Source: Candidatus Dormiibacterota bacterium | Lineage (GTDB): Bacteria; Chloroflexota; Dormibacteria; Aeolococcales; Aeolococcaceae | DNA: 64,000 bases | Assembly (NCBI GenBank): GCA_003162415.1 | Contig: PMOL01000013.1 | Span: 124,001-188,000, forward strand | Reading direction: 5' to 3' | Shown here: in pieces, positions 15,765 through 23,714 of the stretch | Numbering within the stretch: the stretch's first letter is position 1 | Layout of the letters: every line of letters begins with the position of its first letter | Position numbers and translations under genes: made by a program | The notes under the pieces: generated by a model | Told to the model about the DNA's origin: nothing | Database searches by the model: none | Seen by the model: the letters and a program-made list of their open reading frames with translations, nothing else

Positions 15765-16994
15765 ATGGCGAACGCTGTCTTCGTTGCCCCCTTTCTGCTC
15801 CCGGCCACGGTGCGGTTCATCGCCGCGGCCGCGTCGCTTCCCGGCGTCCGCCTCGGTCTGATCAGCCAGGACCCGGAGGACCGCCTCCCGGACGATGTCC
15901 GCTCCGCTCTCGCGGGGCATTACCGCGTCGCCGACGGCACCGACGCGCAGCAGATTGCCGACGCAACCCGGGTGATGGCGAGCCACCTCAGCAGCGTCGA
16001 CTGCCTGCTCGGCATGCTCGAACAACTCCAGGTTCCCCTCGGCGAGGTTCGCGACGCGCTCGGTATCCCGGGGATGGGCGCCGAGGTCGCCCGCAACTTT
16101 CGCGACAAGGCGCGCATGAAGACCGTGTTCGAAGCGAGTGGCGTGCCCTGCGCGGGCCACCGCCTGGTGCGTTCGGCCGCCGAGGCGCGGAACGCGGCGG
16201 CCGGTCTCGGATACCCCCTGGTCGCGAAACCTCCCGCGGGCGCGGGGGCCCGCTCCACGTTCCGGCTCGACAACGACGGTCAGCTCGAAGCGTGGCTGCA
16301 GGCCGATCCACCTGGTGACGCCAACCCCGCTTTGCTCGAACAGATGGTGGTCGGCACCGAGCACAGCTTCGATAGCGTGCTGTTGAACGGGGAGCTGGTC
16401 TGGCATTCCATCTCGCGCTACCTGCCCACCCCGCTCGAGGTGCTCGAGAACCCGTGGATACAGTGGGCGGTCCTCCTTCCGCGTGATATCTCCGGTCCGG
16501 AATTCGATCCCATCCGCAGCGACGGAGTGCGCGGCCTGCGCGCGCTCGGTCTGCGCACAGGACTCACCCACATGGAGTGGTTCCGAAGAGCGAACGGCGA
16601 GATCGCGATCAGCGAGGTCGCCGCACGCCCCCCGGGCGCGCAGTTCACGTCGCTGCTCTCCTACGCACACGACATCGACATGTACGCGGCATGGGCTCGC
16701 CTCGAGATCTTCGACGAGTTCTCCCCTCCTGAACGCCGCTACGCGGTCGGCGCCGCCTATCTGCGCGGCCAGGGCAGCGGCGCGGTGGTCGGCATCCACG
16801 GGCTCGACATCCTCCAGCGGGAGCTCGGCGACCTGGTGGTCGAGGTGGAGCTCCCGCGCGAAGGCCAGCACTCCTCCGGCACCTACGAGGGTGAGGGCCA
16901 CGTGATCCTGCGGCACCCGGAGACCTCGGTGGTCGAAGCTGGACTGCGCCGCGTGGTCGAGGTCGCCCGCGTCGAGCTCGGAGGGACGTCATGA
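15765..16994 (+). CDS. ATP-grasp ligase 2 of the cluster
   Basis: The 409-residue protein is paralogous to its two neighbours. It shows RDKARMKTVF, the ATP lysine in LVAKPPAGAGARSTF, EQMVVGTE and the metal-binding HMEWFRRANGEIAISEVAARPPG. The C-terminal domain (about 325-409) contains GAAYLRGQGSGAVVGIHGLD, a segment shared with ATP-grasps 1 and 3. It starts at ATG 15765 with no clear Shine-Dalgarno and overlaps ATP-grasp 3 by 4 nt (ATGA). The substrate is unknown. Confidence 0.85.
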   Translation: MANAVFVAPFLLPATVRFIAAAASLPGVRLGLISQDPEDRLPDDVRSALAGHYRVADGTDAQQIADATRVMASHLSSVDCLLGMLEQLQVPLGEVRDALGIPGMGAEVARNFRDKARMKTVFEASGVPCAGHRLVRSAAEARNAAAGLGYPLVAKPPAGAGARSTFRLDNDGQLEAWLQADPPGDANPALLEQMVVGTEHSFDSVLLNGELVWHSISRYLPTPLEVLENPWIQWAVLLPRDISGPEFDPIRSDGVRGLRALGLRTGLTHMEWFRRANGEIAISEVAARPPGAQFTSLLSYAHDIDMYAAWARLEIFDEFSPPERRYAVGAAYLRGQGSGAVVGIHGLDILQRELGDLVVEVELPREGQHSSGTYEGEGHVILRHPETSVVEAGLRRVVEVARVELGGTS

Positions 16995-18214
16995 CCGCGA
17001 CCGTGCTGATGATCTCGCCCGGCTACCCGGCCGAGATGCCTTTCTTCACGCGCGGCCTTGCGCGCGCCGGAGCGCAGGTGATCGGCGCGGGCGACCAGCA
17101 TGTTTCGGGGCTTCCGGACATGGCCCGCGACCACCTCGCCGCGTACTGGCAGATCCCGTCGTTCGCCCACGAGGACGCGATCGTCCACGATGTCGTACAA
17201 CGCGCGGCGGGCATCCACATCGACCACGTCGCGTCGTTGTGGGAGCCGACCATGGTGCTTGCCGCCCGCATTCGTGAGGCGCTCGGGATCCAAGGCATGA
17301 CCGTCGAGCAGACCATCCCCTTTCGCGACAAGGAACGAATGAAGCAGGTGCTCGACGCCGCGGGAATTCGCACGCCGCATCACTACCGATGCCGGACGGC
17401 GATCGAGGTCCGTGAGGCGGCCGAGCGCATCGGGTATCCGATCATCGTCAAGCCGATTGCAGGTGCGGGGTCGGCGGACACCTATCGTGTCGACGGTGCG
17501 GTTGCGCTCGACAACGTCATCCCGAAGCTCGTGTGGGTTGACGAGGTGAGCGTCGAGGAATTCGTCGAGGCATCGGAGTTCACCTATGACACCATCTGCG
17601 CAGGCGGTGAGGTGCTCTTCGATAACGTCGCCTGGTACCGGCCGCGTCCCTTGATCGCGCGCCAGCTGGAGTGGATCAGCCCGGTCACTATGGTGGTGCG
17701 AGACATCGACGCGCCCGAGCTCTCGAGCGGTCGCGCCATGGGCCGAGACGTGTTGCGAGCGCTGGGTTTTCGCGATGGGTTCACGCACATGGAGTGGTAC
17801 CGGCGCGACAGCGGCGAGGTGGTGTTCGGAGAGATTGGCGCGCGCCCACCAGGCGCCCGCACCGTCGACGTGATGAATTACGCGAACGACGTCGATCTCT
17901 TCCACCAGTGGGCCGAGGCGCTCATCCACGGTCGTTTCTCCGTGCCTGTCGAGCGCCGCTACAACGCGGCGTCCATTTTCAAGCGAGCGCAGGGCCAGGG
18001 CAAGATCACGCACATCGACGGTCTCTCACGCCTGTTATCGGATTACGACGAGTGGGTGTGCACGATCGACCTTCTTCCCATCGGAGCGCCGCGGCGCGAC
18101 TGGTTGATGACGCTCATCTCCGACGGGATGGTCATCGTCAGACACCCCAGCCTGGATTCATGCATCGAGATCGCGGATCGTTTCGCGACCGAGTTGCAGC
18201 TCTACGCGTACTGA
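16991..18214 (+). CDS. ATP-grasp ligase 3 of the cluster
   Basis: The 407-residue protein has the same architecture as its neighbours: an N-terminal VLMISPGYPAEMPFFTRGLA, then RDKERMKQVL, IIVKPIAGAGSADTY, VEEFVEASEFTYDTI and HMEWYRRDSGEVVFGEIGARPPG. The N-terminal domains of the three differ more than the catalytic core, as expected if each accepts a different carboxylate. Translation is coupled to ATP-grasp 2 through ATGA. No gene follows on the same strand. Confidence 0.85.
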   Translation: MTATVLMISPGYPAEMPFFTRGLARAGAQVIGAGDQHVSGLPDMARDHLAAYWQIPSFAHEDAIVHDVVQRAAGIHIDHVASLWEPTMVLAARIREALGIQGMTVEQTIPFRDKERMKQVLDAAGIRTPHHYRCRTAIEVREAAERIGYPIIVKPIAGAGSADTYRVDGAVALDNVIPKLVWVDEVSVEEFVEASEFTYDTICAGGEVLFDNVAWYRPRPLIARQLEWISPVTMVVRDIDAPELSSGRAMGRDVLRALGFRDGFTHMEWYRRDSGEVVFGEIGARPPGARTVDVMNYANDVDLFHQWAEALIHGRFSVPVERRYNAASIFKRAQGQGKITHIDGLSRLLSDYDEWVCTIDLLPIGAPRRDWLMTLISDGMVIVRHPSLDSCIEIADRFATELQLYAY

Positions 18215-18284
18215 CGCTGTTCGCCGAGCGCTCCAGGGTTGTCGACGCGCATCAGCATGGTTCCCCCACCGCTTGGCACCGGCG

Positions 18285-18893
18285 TCAGTTCGCGTGCGTG
18301 GTGCGACCTGATGGGGAACGTACACGGCGCCGCCGCATCGAAACGGGCGGGACCGGGCGCGAGCCCATTGCCTCTGCGTTCGCACGGATCTTCGCAAGAG
18401 TCTGAATGACCTGCTCACGTTCAGCCTCGCTGACTCCTGCCATCACGTCTATCGAGGTTGCGTGCACTTGCGCGAGCATGAGGTCGACGAGCCTCCGCGC
18501 CTCGTCCGTGATGTTGACGAGAAGCTTTCTCCGGTCGTCCGGATGCGGTTCGCGGCGCACGAATCTGCGGCGCTCCAACGTATCGAGGAGTGACGTGATG
18601 CTCCCGCTCGTCAGCAGCAGACGCTCACCGATCACCTTCGGCGGCAGCGGCTCGCCGGCGCCTTCGATGACTGCGAGTGCCTGCCAGCCGCTCAAGGAGA
18701 GATTGCCGATCGCCGACTTGTGGCGTCGATCCAACTCGGCGAGACTGACGGAGGACGTGCGAGCGAGGTTCAACAAAACCTCGCTCGCAGACCTGCTCGC
18801 ACCCGGAAACTCCACCTCGAAATGCGCCGCCTGGCGCAGCGGTTCCGGGCTGGGCTGCGCGTTCTTAGGCCGGCTGCGCGGCGAGGATCTCAC
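18285..18893 (-). CDS. MarR-family transcriptional regulator
   Basis: The protein has up to 202 residues. The winged helix-turn-helix covers about residues 64-140: LSLSGWQALAVIEGAGEPL, then the recognition helix in LTSGSITSLLDTLERRRFV and the wing RREPHPDDRRKLLV, all typical of MarR. The N-terminal 40 residues are not conserved in this family and the GTG at 18893 is uncertain; it overlaps the upstream gene by 29 nt. Both genes follow a promoter holding two palindromic sites, so autorepression is likely. Confidence 0.85.
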   Translation of the reverse strand: MRSSPRSRPKNAQPSPEPLRQAAHFEVEFPGASRSASEVLLNLARTSSVSLAELDRRHKSAIGNLSLSGWQALAVIEGAGEPLPPKVIGERLLLTSGSITSLLDTLERRRFVRREPHPDDRRKLLVNITDEARRLVDLMLAQVHATSIDVMAGVSEAEREQVIQTLAKIRANAEAMGSRPVPPVSMRRRRVRSPSGRTTHAN

Positions 18894-19152
18894 CGATCAC
18901 CACTGTGGGCTCGCTGATCACTCCGATATTGTCCATGGTGGTCTTCAGCGAGGGATCAGAGACGAAGCCCAGAACGGCCTCGCGTGACGGGGCATCCAGG
19001 ACGACCAGGATGTTGTTCGGGTCATCGGCGCCGCGGTACACCTCGGCGTTCGTGAGGCCGTGCTGCTCCCTGACGGCCGCATGGGCGTCGAAGCCAGGAC
19101 GCCAGACGTCGTAGTCGCGAACCTTGTGCGCCACGGAGACTTTGGTTGCCAT
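18865..19152 (-). CDS. Small alpha/beta-barrel-like protein of unknown function
   Basis: The protein has 95 residues and a strong Shine-Dalgarno (GGAGG). The sequence (VAHKVRDYDVWRPGFDAH near the N-terminus, PNNILVVLDAPS in the middle) has the layout of dimeric alpha+beta-barrel proteins of the ABM-monooxygenase type, small homodimers that are often degradative or stress proteins. No catalytic residue can be named. It is the first gene of a two-gene unit with marR. The protein at 62180 has the same general pattern. Confidence 0.65.
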   Translation of the reverse strand: MATKVSVAHKVRDYDVWRPGFDAHAAVREQHGLTNAEVYRGADDPNNILVVLDAPSREAVLGFVSDPSLKTTMDNIGVISEPTVVIGEILAAQPA

Positions 19153-19170
19153 GATGGTCCTCCAGGGGGC

Positions 19171-19186
19171 ATGCTCGAAAGAGCAT
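19171..19186. other. Short hairpin in the marR-unit leader
   Basis: ATGCTC-GAAA-GAGCAT forms a 6-bp stem with a GAAA tetraloop. It lies between the operators and the ribosome-binding site of the gene starting at 19152, so it would be in the 5' leader. It may stabilise the mRNA; no other role is visible. Confidence 0.4.
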
Positions 19187-19189
19187 TTC

Positions 19190-19203
19190 ACTTGATGCCA
19201 AGC
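19190..19203. promoter_or_regulatory. Candidate MarR operator, secondary site
   Basis: ACTTGATGCCAAGC matches the perfect palindrome at 19205 in 11 of 14 positions and lies one helical turn and a half away (15-nt centre spacing). It covers the -10/start region of the minus-strand promoter. Confidence 0.6.
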
Positions 19204-19229
19204 TACTTGATATCAAGTGGCATTGTCAA
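19200..19229 (-). promoter_or_regulatory. Promoter of the small-protein/marR unit
   Basis: On the minus strand a TTGACA -35 (19224-19229) is followed after 18 nt by a TAGCTT -10-like element (19200-19205). The primary operator occupies most of the spacer. The start codon of the first gene is at 19152. Confidence 0.6.
19205..19218. promoter_or_regulatory. Candidate MarR operator, primary site
   Basis: ACTTGATATCAAGT is a perfect 14-bp palindrome of the type bound by MarR dimers. It sits between the -35 and -10 of the minus-strand promoter, so binding should block RNA polymerase. Confidence 0.75.
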
Positions 19230-19298
19230 GCCCCGAGTTTCGTGCATTCAGTCGCCAAGGCCGTCAGTCGCAGCAGAAGGACCCGCCGCTCGCGACGC

Positions 19299-20492
19299 TC
19301 AGTCCGCGGCGGCGACGACCTGCTTGCCCACCGTCTCCAGCACCGCAGAACGCGACGCCGGCATGTCCGCGTGCAGCTCCGCAATCAGGCTGTCCACGAC
19401 ATCGACGAGCGAACCCCCGGCTTCGACGACCTCGCGCTGCCGGATGCAACTCGAGCCCCGGTCCATGATGTCGATGGCCCCGCGCAGCTCGGTGGTGCAT
19501 CCGAGCCGTGTCGCGACCGGTGTCAGGTCCTCGACGAGCTCGCGAATCGCCTGACGCAGCGGCACGGTCCTGCCGCCCTCGTCGACGATGATCGATGCCT
19601 CGAGGCCATGCCGCGCAGCCCGCCACTTGTTCTCCCGGACCAACCAGGCGCGCGGCGTCGGCAGCGTGTAGCCACGATCGATCATCCCGTCGAACTGATG
19701 CACCAGGCACTGGCTCAGTGCCGCGACGACGCCGACCTCGCGCAGCGTCGGGAGACCGTCGCACACGCGAATCTCAACGGTACCGAAGGTCGGATGCGGG
19801 CGGATGTCCCACCACACCTCGCGGATCGTCTTGATGGTCTGCGAGGAGATGAGCGTGTCCATCAGCTGCTCGAACTGCGGCCAGCCACTCAGCAGCCACG
19901 GCGGTCCGGCGGTCGGAAGGCTCTCGAACACCTTGCTCCGCCAGGACGCCATCCCGGTGTCATGGCCCATCCAGTAGGGGCTCGAAGCCGAGAGCGCGAG
20001 GAAGTGCGGGATGTATGCGGAGAGCGCGTTCACCATGGCGATCGCCTTCTCACCGCTGCGGACCCCGACGTGCACATGGATGCCGAAGATCTGCATCTGC
20101 CTCGCGGGCCATTGCATGTCGCTGACGAGTCGCAGGTAGCGCGGGTCGGGGCTGATCTCCTGCAGCGCCGGGTCACTGAACGGATGCGTGCCCGAGCACG
20201 CCAGTTCGAGGTTGCGTGGCTCGGTGTGCTCGCGAAGCTCGGCCATCGTCGCGGCAAGATCCGCCTTCACTTCCGCGGCGGTTTCACAGATGCCAGTGAT
20301 GATCTCCACCGTCGACTGGAGCAGCTCCTTCTTGGCCTTGGGATGACCGAGCTCGCCGTGGGGTGCATTCATCTCGCCGAGGATCTCGTGGGCACCGCTC
20401 ACCAGCTCGCGGGTGTCGCGGTTGATGAGCTCCAGCTCCATCTCCACGCCGACCGTTGGCCTGGGGCTGGAGACGAATTCGATGTGCGTCAT
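19299..20492 (-). CDS. Carboxylate-amine ligase, YbdK/GCS2 type
   Basis: The 397-residue protein belongs to the glutamate-cysteine ligase 2 fold: VGVEMELELI near the N-terminus (metal/ATP-binding acidic residues), IFGIHVHVGV near 137-146, and a TFGTVEIRVCDG segment near 238. Members join glutamate gamma-carboxylates, or related carboxylates, to amines using ATP. It is the last gene of an operon with proC and ATP-grasp 4, 12 nt downstream of the latter. The partner amine is unknown; E. coli YbdK has weak glutamate-cysteine ligase activity. Confidence 0.88.
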   Translation of the reverse strand: MTHIEFVSSPRPTVGVEMELELINRDTRELVSGAHEILGEMNAPHGELGHPKAKKELLQSTVEIITGICETAAEVKADLAATMAELREHTEPRNLELACSGTHPFSDPALQEISPDPRYLRLVSDMQWPARQMQIFGIHVHVGVRSGEKAIAMVNALSAYIPHFLALSASSPYWMGHDTGMASWRSKVFESLPTAGPPWLLSGWPQFEQLMDTLISSQTIKTIREVWWDIRPHPTFGTVEIRVCDGLPTLREVGVVAALSQCLVHQFDGMIDRGYTLPTPRAWLVRENKWRAARHGLEASIIVDEGGRTVPLRQAIRELVEDLTPVATRLGCTTELRGAIDIMDRGSSCIRQREVVEAGGSLVDVVDSLIAELHADMPASRSAVLETVGKQVVAAAD

Positions 20493-20504
20493 GGGTGATC
20501 GACT

Positions 20505-21749
20505 CTACGCCGCGGCTGCGCGCTGGTCATGGGCCCACGCGCCGAGGAGGCCTCGGAAATGGGCGATGAACTGTTCGTGCTCGTGCGCCGGGAACGTGTT
20601 CCGGACCGTCTCCACGATGATCCTGTCGAAATCCGAGCTCTCCACCCATGCAACCGACAGCTCGTCGACGTGGGCGAGATGGCGTTCGCAGAACTCGCGA
20701 TACCGGTCCACATCGAGCTGCTTGTCGGCGAGCTTGCGGTACCCCGCGAGCTTTTCGTCGTAGCTCAGGTCCGCGCGGTCGGCGATGGCGAAGTACTCCT
20801 CGGTGTTGAGGTCGACGGTCTGGAGACGGCCGGTGACGCAGCAGAACACCGCCCACTTCAGCAGGCTGCGAATCGCCCACGGAAAGTAATAGTGGAGGCT
20901 CGTCAGCGCCAGGTCAGGGGTCGCGTTGGCGTAGTCGATCGGATACACGTCGTCGCCGCGGATCAGGGTCTCGCAGCTGTTGAGCTCCCATCGAAAGAAG
21001 GCGTTGACGGTGCGCAGGATGGTGAGCACCTCATCGCCCGCGCGCGGCGTCAGGAAGTTGTGGTCGACGGAATACCGGTCGTGCATCGGCTTCTCGGGAT
21101 GGAAGTTGAGCACGATCGACTCCGCGCCGATCCCGAGGCTGCGGGCGAAGGCGTCGAAACCGTCCACCGACGCCTGCAGATGCATGAGGCGTTGCTCGGA
21201 TTCGTCATACGCGCGATAGAGCGCCTCGTTGTTCTCGATGCGTGAAACGCCGACCCATGCGCCACCATCGAACGGCTTCATGTACAAGGGCATTCCGACA
21301 GCTTTGGCCACCGCCTCGAGGTCGAAATACCGCAGGTAGCGCTGCGCGGTGCCGGCAAAACGAGGATTGTCCGGTGGCGTCTTGTTGGGCAGCATCCACG
21401 TCTCCGGGACCTTGAGACCGAGCCGGATCATCGCGCAGTAGGCCGCGTGCTTCTCCATCGCCTGGAACGTGAACGGGTTGTTGAGCAGATGGACGCGGTC
21501 CATGAGCACCACCTTCTTCAACCACTCGCGGGGCATCGGGTACCACCAGCCTAGGCGATCGATCACCAGCGAATGCCGGGGCTTCATGCGCAGGTCGAAG
21601 GGCTCGATGGTGACCCGCTCGGTGGCGAAGGTATGCGTCTCGCCACCCTCGTGCACGGCCAGGTCGGCCCGTCCCAGCAACGCCTCGAACGCGGCCGGCC
21701 AGTCCTCCTCGACGCCGAGCAACATGCCGATGAGGTGGGTTCTTGCCAT
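20505..21749 (-). CDS. ATP-grasp-like ligase 4
   Basis: The 414-residue protein has ATP-grasp-like features: a substrate-domain start (RTHLIGMLLGVEEDWP), a central GMPLYMKPFDGGAWVGVSRI holding the ATP-binding lysine, and a late acidic cluster DVYPIDYANATPD. It differs clearly from ATP-grasps 1-3, with different length of spacing and no EIG-x-RPPG ending, and belongs to another subfamily. It lies between proC and the YbdK-type ligase on one strand. A joint role with YbdK in forming amide bonds is inferred. Confidence 0.72.
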   Translation of the reverse strand: MARTHLIGMLLGVEEDWPAAFEALLGRADLAVHEGGETHTFATERVTIEPFDLRMKPRHSLVIDRLGWWYPMPREWLKKVVLMDRVHLLNNPFTFQAMEKHAAYCAMIRLGLKVPETWMLPNKTPPDNPRFAGTAQRYLRYFDLEAVAKAVGMPLYMKPFDGGAWVGVSRIENNEALYRAYDESEQRLMHLQASVDGFDAFARSLGIGAESIVLNFHPEKPMHDRYSVDHNFLTPRAGDEVLTILRTVNAFFRWELNSCETLIRGDDVYPIDYANATPDLALTSLHYYFPWAIRSLLKWAVFCCVTGRLQTVDLNTEEYFAIADRADLSYDEKLAGYRKLADKQLDVDRYREFCERHLAHVDELSVAWVESSDFDRIIVETVRNTFPAHEHEQFIAHFRGLLGAWAHDQRAAAA

Positions 21750-21784
21750 CGTGGATGGAGTATTGCAGGCCCTGCGGGGGCGGG

Positions 21785-22678
21785 TCAGGTCCTCGAGGAG
21801 CGGCCCGAACGCCGGTGGGAACTCGTCGCGGGGCCGGCTTCGCGCCCCTCGAGGGTGGCCTCGATCCGGAGCGTCCGCTCGAACGCCGCCCACACCGCGT
21901 CGCTCACCACCGTGCGGAGGCCTCCGCGTTCCAGTTGATAGAGGGCCTCGGCCGATGTGCCACCCGGCGAGGTCACCATGTCGCGCAGCTCGGCAACATG
22001 CTTGCCACTCTGGAGCGCGAATTCCGCGCTCCCCTGCATGGTGTCGAGGACGAGCTCCCGCGCCACGTGGCGAGGAAATCCGAGGTGGACTGCAGCATCA
22101 GTGAGCGCTTCGATGAACAGGAAGATGTAGGTGGGGCCTGTGCCGCTCACGGCGGTGGCCATGGCCACCTGCCGCTCATCGTGCACCTCGAATTCGCGCC
22201 CGAGTGCGGTCAGGATGGTTCGGGTTCGAGCCTTGCCGGTATCGTCGACGCTCTCGGTCGCGTACCAGACGGTGACCCCGCGGCCGATCTGGGCGGGAGT
22301 GTTGGGCATGCAGCGCACCACCGCCGGATGATCCAGTCCCTCACCCAGGGCTGTTGTGGTTGCCCCGGCGATGATGCTGATCACCAGCTGGGCCGGTCGC
22401 AACGACCCGCGCAGCTCGGCCATCACGCCGCCGAGCATCTGCGGCTTGACCCCGAGCAGGATGATGTCGGTGTCGGCGGTGGCCTCGAGGTTCGACTCGG
22501 CCACGCTGACGTGGTAGGTGGCGACCAGCGCCTCACGGCGAGCCGCCCGCGGATGCGTGCAGACGATGTTGCGCGCGGGTACGAGATCGCGCTCGAGCAG
22601 CCCGGCCAGCATCGCCTCGGCCATCACGCCGGTGCCGACGATGCCGAGGCGTGTTCCGCGAAGGCTTTCCTCGAGCAT
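21785..22678 (-). CDS. proC: Pyrroline-5-carboxylate reductase
   Basis: The 297-residue protein has the Rossmann motif GIVGTGVMAEAML near the N-terminus, GVKPQML, a MPNTPAQIGRG segment, and the substrate loop SGTGPTYIFLFIEAL with TSPGGTSAEALYQLE near the C-terminus, all ProC hallmarks. It reduces P5C to proline with NAD(P)H. ATG 22678 is chosen over a GTG at 22690. It is the first gene of the operon with ATP-grasp 4 and the YbdK-type ligase, so it may supply proline for that pathway as well as general metabolism. Confidence 0.92.
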   Translation of the reverse strand: MLEESLRGTRLGIVGTGVMAEAMLAGLLERDLVPARNIVCTHPRAARREALVATYHVSVAESNLEATADTDIILLGVKPQMLGGVMAELRGSLRPAQLVISIIAGATTTALGEGLDHPAVVRCMPNTPAQIGRGVTVWYATESVDDTGKARTRTILTALGREFEVHDERQVAMATAVSGTGPTYIFLFIEALTDAAVHLGFPRHVARELVLDTMQGSAEFALQSGKHVAELRDMVTSPGGTSAEALYQLERGGLRTVVSDAVWAAFERTLRIEATLEGREAGPATSSHRRSGRSSRT

Positions 22679-22739
22679 GTGACGGCACACCTTACCGCCA
22701 ACGATTCACCGGCCGGTTCAGCGGGCCATGCCATGATCG

Positions 22740-23714
22740 ATGGAGATGACTCAGCTTCCCCCTCCCGAGGGTGACCAACCCCCCGTCTATCAGTGGCTGC
22801 CGGACAGCTCAGTCACCAGCACCGGCGACGGCGCACCGTGGCTGCCCCCGCCGCCACCTGCGCGCCCCGGATCCCCGCAGCAGCACAGCCCGACCGCACC
22901 ACGGCAGCAGCGCGGCCGTCGGGAGGGCGCCGCCGGCGGCATCCTCGCCGCTCTGTTCGCCTTCCTGAAATACGGGCTCGTTTTGGTCAAGTTCGGCACT
23001 TTCGGGCCGACCCTGATCACCATGGTCATCGCGCTCTGGTTCTACACGCTGTTCTTCGGGCCGGCCTTCGCGGTCGGGATCGTCGTGCTCATCCTGATCC
23101 ACGAGCTGGGGCATTTCATCGTTGCCCGATGGATGGGACTGCCCGCACGCTTGCCCATCTTCATCGGCCCGCTCGGCGCGGTGACCAGCCTGCGCGGGTC
23201 GCCCGGCGATGCCGGAAAGTCGGGCATCATCGCGCTCGCCGGACCAGCACTCGGCACCGTTGCCGCCCTCCTCTGCTTCCTGCTTGCCGGTGCGGCGAGC
23301 CCGGGATACTTCCGCTATCTGCTGCTCGCGCTCGCGTACTTCGGGTGCTTCCTCAATCTGATCAATCTCATCCCGGTTGGCTTTCTCGATGGCGCCAAGG
23401 TGGCCGACGCCATCCCGAAGTGGATGAACGTGCTCGGACTGCTGGTGGTCGCGGCCGTGGTGCTCTTCTTCGGCAATCCAATTGGGCTGATCTTTCTCAT
23501 CCTCGGGATCTTCCACACCATCGGGCGTTTCCGGAGGAGCAGCCAGGTGGCCGACCCGTCGCAGGTCGCCGCCTCACGCCGTCTCGGGTTGGGTGCCGCC
23601 TACGTCGGGATCCTGCTGGTCGCCGCCGCCGGGATGTCGATCGCCAACACCACGATCGTCAACAGCAATACGGTCCCGGGGGTCAACCAGAGCACGGGGT
23701 CAACGGTTCTCTAG
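22740..23714 (+). CDS. Site-2 protease family membrane metalloprotease (M50)
   Basis: The 324-residue protein has a Pro/Gln-rich cytoplasmic N-terminus (1-65) and about six membrane helices. The zinc motif HELGH is at residues 121-125 and the third-ligand segment NLIPVGFLDG lies near 212-221. Such intramembrane proteases cut membrane-bound regulators. The client is unknown; no anti-sigma factor is adjacent. The ATG at 22740 is followed by a second ATG at 22746. It diverges from proC and converges with the lipoprotein gene, overlapping by 4 nt. Confidence 0.85.
   Translation: MEMTQLPPPEGDQPPVYQWLPDSSVTSTGDGAPWLPPPPPARPGSPQQHSPTAPRQQRGRREGAAGGILAALFAFLKYGLVLVKFGTFGPTLITMVIALWFYTLFFGPAFAVGIVVLILIHELGHFIVARWMGLPARLPIFIGPLGAVTSLRGSPGDAGKSGIIALAGPALGTVAALLCFLLAGAASPGYFRYLLLALAYFGCFLNLINLIPVGFLDGAKVADAIPKWMNVLGLLVVAAVVLFFGNPIGLIFLILGIFHTIGRFRRSSQVADPSQVAASRRLGLGAAYVGILLVAAAGMSIANTTIVNSNTVPGVNQSTGSTVL

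Noticed and set aside
14452-15861. 469-codon plus-strand frame opposite ATP-grasp 1
   Set aside because: It is an antisense shadow of a high-GC gene; its translation has no domain, while the minus strand shows full ATP-grasp motifs.
19242-20498. 418-codon plus-strand frame opposite the YbdK-type gene
   Set aside because: Antisense shadow with His/Arg-rich, domain-free translation; the minus strand encodes a clear GCS2-type ligase.
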